DNA from: Phycisphaerales bacterium
GTDB taxonomy: Bacteria > Planctomycetota > Phycisphaerae > Phycisphaerales > UBA1924
Direction: 5' to 3'
Length of the DNA stretch: 64,000 nt
Assembly: GCA_019744815.1 (NCBI GenBank)
Contig: JAIEUA010000006.1
Span: forward strand, 1-64,000
Shown piece after piece: positions 8,042-18,600 of this stretch. Below the pieces are notes generated by a model, which worked only from the letters and a program-made list of their open reading frames with translations, was not told the DNA's origin and ran no database searches. A program made the position numbers and the translations under genes. Every line of letters begins with the position of its first letter. The first letter of the stretch is position 1.

Positions 8042-9784
8042 ATGCGCACGGCGTGGATGGTGTTTGCTTCGGTCGGTCTGGCTGCCAGCCTCTGCAACGC
8101 GGACGAGATCGCGACGGGCCCGCGGCTCGACGAAGGCGTGCTCGTCTACCCCGAAGGTGCAGGCGTCTCGCGTGCCATGACCGACGCCGAGCGGGCGTAT
8201 CTCGCGCTGCACCCGGAACTGGTGCAGACCAGCCCGTTTACCGACCGCGTCGGCGGCACCCGGCCGCCCGGACCGATCGCGTGCCCCGGTGAGTACGCCC
8301 CGGCCCAGGCGATCCTCATGTCTTGGGACGGCACCGCGGCCCAGAACAACATCCTCGCCACCATGGCGCGGCACATCACCACCACCGGCAACGCCGACGC
8401 CTACATGGTCGTCGACACCACCAGCGAACAGACGACGGTGACGACGGCGCTCAGCAACGCCGGCGCGAACATGAGCCGCGTGAAGTTCTTCGTCCGCACC
8501 ACCGACAGCATCTGGATCCGCGACTACGGCCCGCGGTTCATTTACGTTGGCAGCGATGCGCCCGGTCAGGGCAAAGTCCGCGGCATCGTCCATCACACCT
8601 ACAACCGGCCCACCCGCGTGAACGACAACGCGTTCAGCGGCTGGTTCGGCGCTTCGGGCCTGGGCACCCGCAAGCACCCGGTGTACGAACTCGGCATGAC
8701 CCACGGCGGCGGGAACTACCACCTCGACTCCGTCGGCCGCTCGTTCGCGACGCAGCTCATCCAGAACGAGAACCCCGGCCTGAGCGCGTCGGACATCATC
8801 ACCACATGGTCGGACTTCCAGGGCGTGAACACCACGATCCTGCCCGCTTTTCCGACCGCGGTCGATTCGACCCAGCACATCGACATGTGGATGCAGATCA
8901 TCGGCGACAACCGCGTGATCATCAGCGACTGGCCGAGCGACAGCGGCAGCACGCAGGATGTCATCTGCGACAACGCCGCGACGCTGCTGCAATCCAAGGG
9001 TTACACGGTCTTCCGAGTCCCTGCCCGCCTGCTCAGCGGCGTGCACTACACCTATGCCAACATGGTTGTGTGTAACGATCTCGTGCTGCTGCCGACGTAC
9101 GCGAACACCACGATGACCAACGCCGGGCACAACACCGCGGCCCTGAACGCCGTGCGTGCCGCGTTCGACTTCAACAACGACGGCACGCCCGACAAGACCA
9201 TCGTGCAGATCCCCAGCGACGCTCTCGCGACCTCCGCCGGCGTGATGCACTGCATCATGATGCACGTGCCCGCCGCCCCGGGCGGGCCCGGCATCAACGG
9301 CCAGAAGCCGACGGTGCACATCGCCAGCCTCCGCACGCCCACGGCGCTCACGCCGGGGCAGACCATCCCAATCGACTGGCTCACCGACGACGACAAGAAC
9401 ATCAGCACGCTGGACATCCACTTCAGCGCCAACGACGGCGCGCTCTTCCCGCTCGCGGTGGCGAAGGCCATCAGCGACAGCGGCACGCGGAACTGGACCG
9501 TCCCCAACATCCCGACCGCCAAGGGGCGGCTGCGGATCACCGTCCGCGACCTGGATGGCAACAGCGGCACCGACATCAACGACGCTCCGTTCACGATCAC
9601 CGGCACGCCCTGCCCGACCGACCTGAACCTCGACGGCGTGACCGACGATACCGATTTCGTGGTGTTCGCCGCGGCGTACGAGGAGCTGACCTCGGCGATC
9701 GGTGATTTCAACAACGACGGGTTCACGGACGACACGGACTTTGTGGTCTTTGCGGGTGGGTATGAGGCGCTGGTGTGTCCGTAA
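8042..9784 (+). CDS. Secreted agmatine-deiminase-family protein with dockerin-like tail
   Basis: 580 residues. A signal peptide (1-20, cut near NADE) precedes a domain of the agmatine deiminase/bacterial peptidylarginine deiminase family (about 80-415). Guanidino-modifying enzyme motifs are present: RDYGP at 160-164, HGGGNYH at 221-227, QHIDMW at 278-283, and C404 in SAGVMHC as the candidate nucleophile. A beta-rich domain follows (about 425-530), then two dockerin-like repeats (CPTDLNLDGVTDDTDF and GDFNNDGFTDDTDF, 535-580) that probably bind calcium or anchor the protein. Expected activity is hydrolysis of agmatine or peptidyl-arginine outside the cytoplasm; the choice is not clear. ATG 8042 follows GGAGG at good spacing; the open frame upstream is repeat-derived. 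Confidence 0.83.
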   Translation: MRTAWMVFASVGLAASLCNADEIATGPRLDEGVLVYPEGAGVSRAMTDAERAYLALHPELVQTSPFTDRVGGTRPPGPIACPGEYAPAQAILMSWDGTAAQNNILATMARHITTTGNADAYMVVDTTSEQTTVTTALSNAGANMSRVKFFVRTTDSIWIRDYGPRFIYVGSDAPGQGKVRGIVHHTYNRPTRVNDNAFSGWFGASGLGTRKHPVYELGMTHGGGNYHLDSVGRSFATQLIQNENPGLSASDIITTWSDFQGVNTTILPAFPTAVDSTQHIDMWMQIIGDNRVIISDWPSDSGSTQDVICDNAATLLQSKGYTVFRVPARLLSGVHYTYANMVVCNDLVLLPTYANTTMTNAGHNTAALNAVRAAFDFNNDGTPDKTIVQIPSDALATSAGVMHCIMMHVPAAPGGPGINGQKPTVHIASLRTPTALTPGQTIPIDWLTDDDKNISTLDIHFSANDGALFPLAVAKAISDSGTRNWTVPNIPTAKGRLRITVRDLDGNSGTDINDAPFTITGTPCPTDLNLDGVTDDTDFVVFAAAYEELTSAIGDFNNDGFTDDTDFVVFAGGYEALVCP

Positions 9785-9815
9785 GCGTGATAAAGCGGGA
9801 ATCTGAGCCGCTCGA

Positions 9816-9821
9816 TACGCT
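9816..9821 (+). promoter_or_regulatory. TACGCT -10 box, 6 nt from GTG
   Basis: TACGCT ends 6 nt before the GTG at 9828; predicts a leaderless transcript. Confidence 0.4.
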
Positions 9822-9827
9822 CTGATT

Positions 9828-11330
9828 GTGCCATCGTCTCCTGAAACATCTCAGGTCGCGCCGGACGTGGTGGTGCCGTATGTCGCGGAGATTGATGGCA
9901 GTATCTACTTTCCCGGCGTCACGTTCAACGAAGACGAGAGTGTTGCGTTTGTGATTGGAACGGCGGTCGACGGGCCGCGGTGGAAGTGGTGGAGCCGCCA
10001 CGAACCCGACGTAATGGCGGCGGCGTTGATCGGGCTCGCGGCGTGGTGCGCGATCGCGTTGTTGCGAGTGCGTCGTCGCCCGCGGGAGGCGGGGCGCTGG
10101 TACTGCCGAGCGTGCAACTACGACCTGGGTGCGGTGGTCTCGCCGAAGCATCGGGGATCGATCGTCGCCCGATGCCCGGAGTGTGGTGTTGCCGACGCCG
10201 CGAACAGGGCGGTCGTGGGGCGCAGTCGGTGGCGACGCGCGGGGATCCTTTGTCTGTGTTTCGCCCTGATCGCGCCGGTGCTGAGTTGGAGACTTGCAGT
10301 CGGCGTGGTCCCTGCGAAGAAGGGATTGGAAGCATGGCCTCACGCTGTATTTCTGACACGCTGGCCCGGCTGGCCCTTGGCACGCCGGAAGGTCGAGAAT
10401 CGCTATCTGGATCGGATTCGACGGATCGATCTCGTGAGCGGCCGAGAGACCGGGCGAGTGCTAACGCCGCCTACGCGAGGCAGACCCTCGCCTCACAGCG
10501 ATGCGTGGTGCTGGCTCGGGCCCGGCGTGTCGGCGGGGCGGAGCATCGACCTAATGATCGCTCCGTTCGCATGGCGGCCTGTGCAGCGCATCGAGATCGG
10601 CGACGCGAGCGCGAGCGCCGCCGAACTTGTCGGGTTCACCTCGGATGGGCACGAGGCGTTGGTGGTATCACACGGCGTGATTCCAGAACAGCCGCGGCTT
10701 GATGTATCACAGCGGTTGCGATCGGTCAACGTGCCTGTGCGGCTGCTGGGCGTGCATCTCACGACGCACAAAGTCCGTGAGATCGCAGCGATCGAGGTAT
10801 CGGTTCATGCTTTGGGGTGGACATCGCCGGCGGTCGCCGCGGCGGCCGATGGTCTGGGTGCGGGTGGAGGCGACGCGTGGGCGATGGTTCACACGGCGGA
10901 GATCGGCTCAACGACGCTGTACCGTAGCGACGCCGAACCTCGGCGTGTGGAGAACCCTCCAGTGACGGTTCAGGGTTCGACCCAGGGATTGGTCTTCACG
11001 CTTGAGCACGGTCGATTCGTGATGCGCCGCGAGACGAGCATGGACGGATGGCCTGTCATGGCGATCGACCGCGACGGGGTTGCGACGGCACTCCCGCCGC
11101 GGATCGCGCAAGCCGACATCTCGTACACGCGCGACCGGGGGTTTCGCCTGCTCAACCACGGCCCGCCACTGGTCCTCGACGCGCTCCGAACGGGGTGGGT
11201 CCTGCACAGCCACAACACTTCGCGCCGCGAGCGCTGGCTGTATGTGACGTCGTGGAACGGCGATCCAAATGCACCGATGGGTGAAATTCGGCTTTGGAAG
11301 ACCCGATTTCTTGACGGGGCGTTGAGATGA
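9828..11330 (+). CDS. Hypothetical zinc-ribbon membrane protein
   Basis: 500 residues, family not recognised. Membrane helices at about 62-81 and 137-158 flank a cytoplasmic zinc ribbon (C93-x2-C96 ... C116-x2-C119; CRACNYDL ... RCPECG). The C-terminal 330 residues have beta-rich, propeller-like character (repeated short strands with Gly-Trp and Ser-Arg turns) and would lie outside. The same CxxCxYD ribbon beside a helix recurs in the three paralogs at 41517-46450. The start is GTG with TACGCT 6 nt upstream. Function unknown. Confidence 0.7.
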   Translation: MPSSPETSQVAPDVVVPYVAEIDGSIYFPGVTFNEDESVAFVIGTAVDGPRWKWWSRHEPDVMAAALIGLAAWCAIALLRVRRRPREAGRWYCRACNYDLGAVVSPKHRGSIVARCPECGVADAANRAVVGRSRWRRAGILCLCFALIAPVLSWRLAVGVVPAKKGLEAWPHAVFLTRWPGWPLARRKVENRYLDRIRRIDLVSGRETGRVLTPPTRGRPSPHSDAWCWLGPGVSAGRSIDLMIAPFAWRPVQRIEIGDASASAAELVGFTSDGHEALVVSHGVIPEQPRLDVSQRLRSVNVPVRLLGVHLTTHKVREIAAIEVSVHALGWTSPAVAAAADGLGAGGGDAWAMVHTAEIGSTTLYRSDAEPRRVENPPVTVQGSTQGLVFTLEHGRFVMRRETSMDGWPVMAIDRDGVATALPPRIAQADISYTRDRGFRLLNHGPPLVLDALRTGWVLHSHNTSRRERWLYVTSWNGDPNAPMGEIRLWKTRFLDGALR

Positions 11331-11444
11331 GACTCCGTTTTGTGGTCGCTTCTTTGCTCGTCCCACGTTGTCACGGCGTTCGGGATACTGTGAACACCGC
11401 CGTTCTCGTCGTTACTCGCAAGCACACGCTGGAGAGATCATTCG

Positions 11445-12572
11445 ATGCCCGTCAAGACCAAAGTCGCCAGCCGGAAATCTGCTCGCGTCCCAGCATCACC
11501 CACCGGCCCGCTCGTCACCCGCGCCTACGGCTCCACCTCCGCGACCGCGCCGCTCGGCGATCTCACCATCGAACGTCGGGCCCCGGGACCCAAGGACGTC
11601 TTGATCGACATCCAGTACTGCGGCGTGTGCCACTCTGATCTGCACACCGCTCGCAACGAGTGGAAGGGCACCGTCTATCCCTGCGTGCCCGGTCACGAGA
11701 TGGTCGGCAAGGTCATCGCCGTCGGCGCGAAGGTGAAGAAGTTCAAGGTCGGCCAGACGGTGGGCGTGGGCTGCATGTTGGACTCGTGCCGCAAGTGTCA
11801 CGGGTGTAAGAAGGGCGAGGAGCAGTACTGCGACGGCCCGTGCACCTTCTCGTACAACAGCCCGGATCCCAAGCACCCGACCACACCGGGCACGATGACC
11901 TATGGCGGATACTCGACGCAGATCACCGTCGATCAGGATTTCGTGCTGTCGATCCCCAAGGGGCTCGACCCCGCCGCCGCGGCGCCGCTGCTGTGCGCCG
12001 GCATCACAACGTACTCGCCGCTGCACCACTGGGGCGTGAAGAAGGGGCAGAAGGTCGGCATCGTCGGCCTCGGCGGCCTCGGGCACATGGGCGTCAAGAT
12101 CGCTCGGGCCATGGGCGCGCACGTCGTGCTGTTCACGACTTCACCCAATAAGGTGAAGGACGCCAAGCGGCTCGGCGCTCATGAGGTCGTGATCTCCAAA
12201 GACCCCGCGGCGATGAACGCGCACGCCAACTCGTTCGACTTCATCCTCGACACCGTCTCGGCCAACCACGACCTCGACGCGTACCTGACGCTGCTCAAGC
12301 TCGACGGCGCGATGTGCCTGGTCGGCGCGCCCGAGCACCCGCACCCGTCGCCCACGGTCTTCAACCTGATCTTCAAACGCCGCACCCTCGCCGGCTCGCT
12401 CATCGGCGGCATCCGCGAGACGCAGGAGATGCTGAACTTCTGCGGCAAGCACAAGATCGTCAGCGACATCGAGATCATCCCGATGCAGAAGATCAACCAG
12501 GCCTACGAGCGCATGCTCAAGAACGACGTGAAGTACCGCTTCGTCATCGACATGGCGTCGCTGAAGCGGTAA
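11445..12572 (+). CDS. Zinc-dependent NAD(P) alcohol dehydrogenase
   Basis: A 375-residue medium-chain dehydrogenase of the YahK/cinnamyl-alcohol type, oxidising alcohols or reducing aldehydes with NAD(P)(H). Catalytic zinc ligands: C62 in GVCHSDLH and H84 in GHE. Structural zinc: C115, C118, C121, C129 (CRKCHGCKKGEEQYC). The Rossmann loop reads GLGGLGHMGVKIA. About 25 basic residues precede the domain and are not typical, so a later start is conceivable, but GGAGAG stands 8 nt before ATG 11445. No pathway partner lies nearby. Confidence 0.9.
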   Translation: MPVKTKVASRKSARVPASPTGPLVTRAYGSTSATAPLGDLTIERRAPGPKDVLIDIQYCGVCHSDLHTARNEWKGTVYPCVPGHEMVGKVIAVGAKVKKFKVGQTVGVGCMLDSCRKCHGCKKGEEQYCDGPCTFSYNSPDPKHPTTPGTMTYGGYSTQITVDQDFVLSIPKGLDPAAAAPLLCAGITTYSPLHHWGVKKGQKVGIVGLGGLGHMGVKIARAMGAHVVLFTTSPNKVKDAKRLGAHEVVISKDPAAMNAHANSFDFILDTVSANHDLDAYLTLLKLDGAMCLVGAPEHPHPSPTVFNLIFKRRTLAGSLIGGIRETQEMLNFCGKHKIVSDIEIIPMQKINQAYERMLKNDVKYRFVIDMASLKR

Positions 12573-12575
12573 GGC

Positions 12576-12616
12576 ATTCACCACAGAGACGCAGAGGCAC
12601 AGAGAGCGGCGGTTGG
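12576..12616 (+). repeat. Family D repeat, single copy
   Basis: ATTCACCACAGAGACGCAGA... ending GTTGG, right after the dehydrogenase stop. It matches 60745-60784 at about 36 of 41 positions. Confidence 0.65.
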
Positions 12617-12631
12617 GTTCGGAAATGGTTG

Positions 12632-12682
12632 CGCGCCTCCCCGCTCCGCTATCCCACAGCATGGCGGCGGGGAGGGTTGTCG
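12632..12682 (+). repeat. Degenerate family A repeat
   Basis: GCGCCTCCCCGCTCC ... GGCGGCGGGGAGGG, a family A hairpin whose middle is replaced. It lies between the convergent ends of the dehydrogenase and the giant secreted protein. Confidence 0.5.
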
Positions 12683-12698
12683 CGTGCTCGTGTCGCGA

Positions 12699-15600
12699 TC
12701 ACGACGGGCAGAGCGTCGCGTTGTAGGCGACGGCGAAGATCATGAAGTCCTCGTCATTGGCTACCCCGTCGCGGTTGAGATCGGCGGGGCAGGCGACGGG
12801 CATGGCTGGATCGCTGCAGAGCACGAGGTCGTACGCGAGGGCGAAAACGTTGAAGTCGCGGTCGTCGACGATGCCGTCGGCGTTGAGATCGCCGGGGCAT
12901 ACGGTGAGCAGAGCGGGTGCGCTGGCCGCGCTGCCGCAGGTGTTCTCGACGATGCAGCGGTAGAGTCCGGCATCGGCGGGGGCGGCGTGGAGGATGCGAA
13001 TCTGGTTCGTGGCGGAGCCTTCGATCGTGGAGCCCGCGGCGGTGGGACCGTCGGCGAGGGTCACGCCGTTGCGTTGCCAGCGGTAGGTGCTGTTGGCAGG
13101 GCCAGCGACGACGGTGAACTCGGCGTCGGGCTGGGCGTTGGCGTCGAGGGGCTGGGTGAGGATCGTCGGCGCGGCGCCCGAGGCATTGGTGGCGACAAGA
13201 TCAAGGTTGTCGGGTGGGCCGCCGCGGAGCTGCGTGGTGACACCCAGGCCCGCGGCGTTGGCGGCGAAGCAAACCGATGAGAAGCCGCCCGTGATGGTCG
13301 GAGCGGTGACGACGGACTCGACGCGATCGCTTGCTGTGGGCATGTACGGCGGCACGAACGAGCCGGTGAGCGATCCCGCGAGCGCGACGGAAGCGGCCGA
13401 TGTGACGCGTCCGCTGTTGCTGAGGCTGGCGATGCCGATGTTGACTCGAGCCCCGGGCAGAAGAGTGATGGGCGCGCCGATGGCGAGCGTGCTGCTGGGC
13501 GCGAGGTCGAGGAGGCCGGAGATCTGCAACACGCCGGCGGGCGGGTTGGAGCCGAGGTAGTTGTTGTCGAGCCGCAGCGTGCCGTCGATGCGATTGAGCG
13601 ACCAGAGCGGGCCGAAGGAGGCGGCCGTGCCGCGGAGCGTGACCTCGGTGTCGGCCCCGAGGATGTAGGGCACGCGGGATCCGAAGGTGATGGAGCCGGA
13701 GTCGCAGATCCAGCGGCCGCCGCTGAGGGTGCGGGTGGACGTGTTCCAGTTGCCGAACTGAAGAGCGATGATCTGGATGGAGCCGCCTTGGGCCCGAGCG
13801 ACGCCCTGCACGCTGAGAGTCCCCTCGCTGTTGATCTGGAGCGTTCGTCCCGGGCGATCGGCGGAGAGGGTGCCTTTGGAGATCAGACTGGCGGTGGGCT
13901 GGAGCACGATCTGAGCCGTGGTGTTCGCGGTTGAAGTCGGATCGAGTCCGATCGTCACCCCGGGTTCGATCGTGGTTGGTCCGAATCCGACCGCAAAGAA
14001 AGCGCCGCTGGTGCCGACGGTGTCGGCCAGGATCGACCCGGCGCCGTCGATCGTGACGGAACCGCTGGTGTTGAAAGCGGAGGAGCCGCAGGTGTATCGG
14101 ACACGCACAACAGCGTTGTTGGCGAGGGTGAGTCGGTCACGGATGCTCAGTGTGGCGCACCCGTTGATGGACGCGTCGCCGGCGATGGTGCAGCGAGTCA
14201 GGACGGCACCGATGCCGTTGAATTGAATGGACACACCCGGGGCGGCCTCGAAGCGAATGGCGGTCGCGGAGACGTTGTTGAGCGAGATGTTGCCGGTGCC
14301 GGTCGTTGCCCGAATGATCGGCGCGGTGATTGCGCCCGAAAGCGTGAGCGTGTTTCCCGATCCGGTGACTGTTCCCCAGCCGGCAACTGGGATGGGGTTG
14401 AGCGACCACTGGGTGTTGCGGAAGTCAAAGAGACCGGTGTTGGTCCAGGTGCCCGAGAGCGTGAGTGTCGCGGAATCGGCTTCGAGGATGCCGAGATTGT
14501 TCCACACGCCCGTGATGGTTCCTTCCGAGTTTGGGCGGAAGCGGAGCGTTCCTGCGTTGGTGAACGGGCCAGAAAGGACGGTGGAGCCGTCCGCGAATTC
14601 GAGCTCACCCTGGTTGAGAAAGTCCCCGGCGATCTGGCCCAACCAGCCGCGGCGGATGCGGATGCGGCCTTGATTAATGATCTTGGCGCCGGGATTCACT
14701 AACAGATAGGTATAGGACGGGAAGACAACCGGAGGCATGTCGATCTCGATGCCGGGTTCGATGGTCAGCGTGCCCTGCGCGAGCTTGAGGATTCGGTCGA
14801 AGGTGCGGCGTTCGAGCGAGATGCGACCGTGGCCGCGGATGGCGAAGTTCCCCGGGCCGCCCTTGGTCGCGTAGTACAGGCCGTCGCCGTAGCAGGAGTT
14901 GGGATCACCGGAGAGGGAGATGGTGGCGCCGTTGAGAAGGGTGAGATCGCGATCGACGAAGAGCGGGGCGCAAGTCTGAGTGACGAGGTCACCGTCAACC
15001 GTGCAGTTGTCGAGGCTGATGGCGCCGAAGCAGCGGAATTTGGCGCCGTCGCGGGCGCGAAGGGTGGTGTTGACAAACGAAGCATTGTTGAAGGTGATGT
15101 CGCCCGTGGAAGCGTCGGCGACGAACACGTTGCCGGGTGGGGTGCCGAAGTAGGTGTATCGGATGCCCGTTCCGCCGTAGGAGCCGAGGCTGCTGTACGT
15201 GCCGCCGATGGTCCACGACACGTTGTTGAACTGGAAGGTTCCGGCGTTTGTCCAGGTGCCGCTGAGCGTGATCGGTCCGTCGGACACCGAGACGATGGAG
15301 TTGTTCGTCCAGGTTCCGGCAAGAGTCAGCGACCCGCCGCCTGTCACAGAGATGGGCGCGTTGATCGAGAACGATCCTTGCAGCGAGAGCGAGGCGCCGG
15401 CTACGAAGTGGAGTGGTTTGTCAATCGAGAACGTGCCGCTGAGGCTGAGCGAAGCGCCGGGGGTGACATCGATCGTACCGAAGCCTGCGTTCTTTGCCGT
15501 CACGGCGAGGCTGCCCGCCAGAGCGCGGAGAACCCCAAGATTGACGAAGTCCGGGCCGCCAACGGTGAGAGTGGCGAGGGGCGAGCGTACGGTGCAGGTC

Positions 15601-18600
15601 GAGTGCAAGGTCAGGGAGCCGGGGGTCTCGCTGACGATCTGAGCGGTGGTCGCGGCGGTCCCGGAATCGACGACGAACTCGATGCCAGAGCCGATGACCA
15701 GCGGGCACTGCGCGATGAACGCCCCGTTGGCAAGCAGCACTAAACCGGAGCCGGATACGGACTGGGCGGCACCCGAGAAGACGAAGTTGCGCGTGCCGAA
15801 GCAGAACGGTCCGAGGGGGAAAGAGATGGTGGCGTCATCGAGGGCGAGGCCGCCGGTGATCTGGACGGTGCTGCAGGATTCATGAACCACGGCACCGGTG
15901 AGCGAGCAAGCGTTGAGGGTCACGGGCCCGCGGAACACCATGCGATGATCGGGGGCGGCGCGAAGAGCGACCCCGTTGAGCGTCACGCCGCTCAGACCGA
16001 AATCGCCCTTGAGATCTTCGGTGGTGTACGAAGTCCCGAGGTACGTTCCGGACAACAAGAGCAGCCCGCCGCTGCGATCAAAGGTGCCGGGGGGACCGTA
16101 CGTTCCTTGTGTCCAGAGTGTGCCGCTGGAAGTGGCGAGAGCGCCGGGAGAGGACCAGTTCGGGACTTTGATTGACAGCGTGCCATCGACGGCATCGAGA
16201 CGACCGTGGTTGGTGAGTGTGGAGCCGGCGGCACCGAGGATCTCAAGGGTGCAACCGGGTCGACGCGAGGCAATGCTCCCGTGATTGACGATCGCGGCGT
16301 TGGTTGCCAAGGAGATCCACGCGGTTTCGGTGCCGGCTCCGTCGGCAGCGGTTGCGATGGTGATGCCGGAGGCGATCGTGAGTGCGGTGTCGGGAGGCAC
16401 GTCGATCTTGCCCCAGGCTATAAGCCGGTCGAACAGGATCTCGCCTTCGCCGTCCAGCAGAGGCGTGGCGCCGAGGAACGTGATGACCGGTCCCCCGCTG
16501 CCACCCCGGCCTTGAACGATGAGACGGGAACCATTGCGGAACGTCATCTTTTCTTCGATGGTGACGGTCGTCGAGTTGGTGAACATGGAGACACCGTCGA
16601 GCAGGCAACGGCGCATGGTGACCCGGTCACCCGAGCAGTTGAAGGACGCGCCGCCGCTGGCGCGGAACGTGACATCCGAGTACACCCCGGTGGAGAGCGT
16701 GACGGGTCCGGTGGCGGCGTTGGCTTCGATGGTGCCGCCGCTGGCGCCGGAAAGGTTGATCGTCCCGCCGTTGTTGGTGACGGAGCCGAGACCCGCAAAG
16801 GTTCCTCCGGCGAAGAGCGAGCCGCCGGAGAGCCGGAACTGTCCCAGGTTGGTCCAGGAGACACTCCGGAAAACAACGCTGCCCGCGAGGATCTCAATGA
16901 TTGCGTGATTCTCGTAACGGCCGAGACCATCGATACGCAAGGTGTGGACCGGATCATCGACAATGACGGGACCCTTGGTGATCAGGGCCGCGTTCTGTGC
17001 GATGCTCATGGTGAGGTCGTTGCCACGGACACGGATCGTGACGCCCGACTCAATCGTGAGTTCGCAGCCCGAACTGACGCTAAGCCAGTTGGTGCTGCCC
17101 ACGTACTGGCTGCTTGGTTCCACGATGATCTCACCCTGCCCGGTCAGCGATTGAGGCGTTCCTTCGAACCTGAGCGCATTGCCGCACTGTGATCCGGGCA
17201 GGCGGATGGTGGCGTTGCTCAATCGCAGACCGGAGCGCACCGTGAGAGCGAACGCGGTGCAACCCACGTTTGGTCGGTCCCATCGAACCAGATTGCAGGC
17301 CAGCTCGGAGTCGACCAGCGTGAGGCTGCCGTTCGCGAAGAGCGGGGCAATTCCGTCGGTTTCAAGGCGTGTGCCGGTGCCAACAAAGCCGTCGAAGGTG
17401 ACCAGACCCATCGAAGGCGGGAAGTGGAGCGGCCCGCCCGAGTGCGATCCGCCCACGGTGAGCGAGCCGCCGACGCGTTCGATGTGGCCGAAGGAGTCGA
17501 AGGCACCCTTGAGCTGCACGGTGGAGCCATTCGCGAGAATAGAACCCTGGTTGAGCCAGGGTGCCGTCACCACCAGCGAGGACTTGGTGCCGGTCTCGAT
17601 GACCCCGTCGTTGACAAAGAGGCCCGTCCCGCCCACGGAGATCAGGTTGTCGGAAAGACCGCTGAGAACATTGCGGCTGCGGAACGTCCCCTGCACGGCG
17701 GCGAGGCACTGACTGAATCGGGTGAGCACGAGCGGGGCGTCCATCGTGAGCGACGCCTGCGTCTCAACCGTGATGGACAGGTCGCGTGCCTTGGTGCTGG
17801 AGCCGATCGGGATCTTCACGTCCGGGCCGATGGAAAGAGAGGCTCCGCTGACCACACGGATCGAAAGGTCGCGTGGATCTTCAGGGTTGCCGAGTGTGCC
17901 GGAACCGGCAATCGAGCAATCGCCGCCCTGAGCGACCAGCCGCAGCGAATCGTCGAAGTTGCCGCGGAACAAGGCGCCGGGCGCGAGCGTGAGGTCTCCT
18001 TCAAGGAAGATCGTGACCGCGTCGGTTCGTACCCCGTCGGCGAGAGCGACGTTGCGCAGGGTGACGCTGGAGACCAGCACGATCTCCGCGGCGGGCGAGG
18101 TGCGGAGCGTGCAATTCTCGATCCGAGCGCCCTTGAGGAGGATCGTTCCGGTAGTGGAGGTGGCCGCGAGCTCGTTGCCGGTGTACAAGCCTGTCAGGGT
18201 GAGCGTCCCGCCTGTGCGGTTGATGACTCCCAGGGAAGAACTCGCGCCGCCAAGTTCGAGCGATCCGGGGCCCGAGATGTCAAAGGTGCCGGCGTTCGTC
18301 CACGGGACATTGATCGCGAGGGAGCCGCTGGCCACCTCGCAGCGGCCGAAGTTCTCGAACGTCGCGGCACCCGTGAGCTCGAGGCGCGTGGCTGCGGCAC
18401 CCACGCCGAACGTGCCGCGGTTGCGGAGGACCGAGCCGTTTCCCAGAGCGACCGGCACGACCGTGCCGAAGTACGCGTTCTCGTGCCGGATGAACGCGCA
18501 GGTGTCGATCTCAAGCACTGCGTTGTTGCCGACACGGATGCCGCCCGCACCTAAGCCGGCGGACACGATGCGGACGCCGCCATTGCCTCGGATCGTGTGG

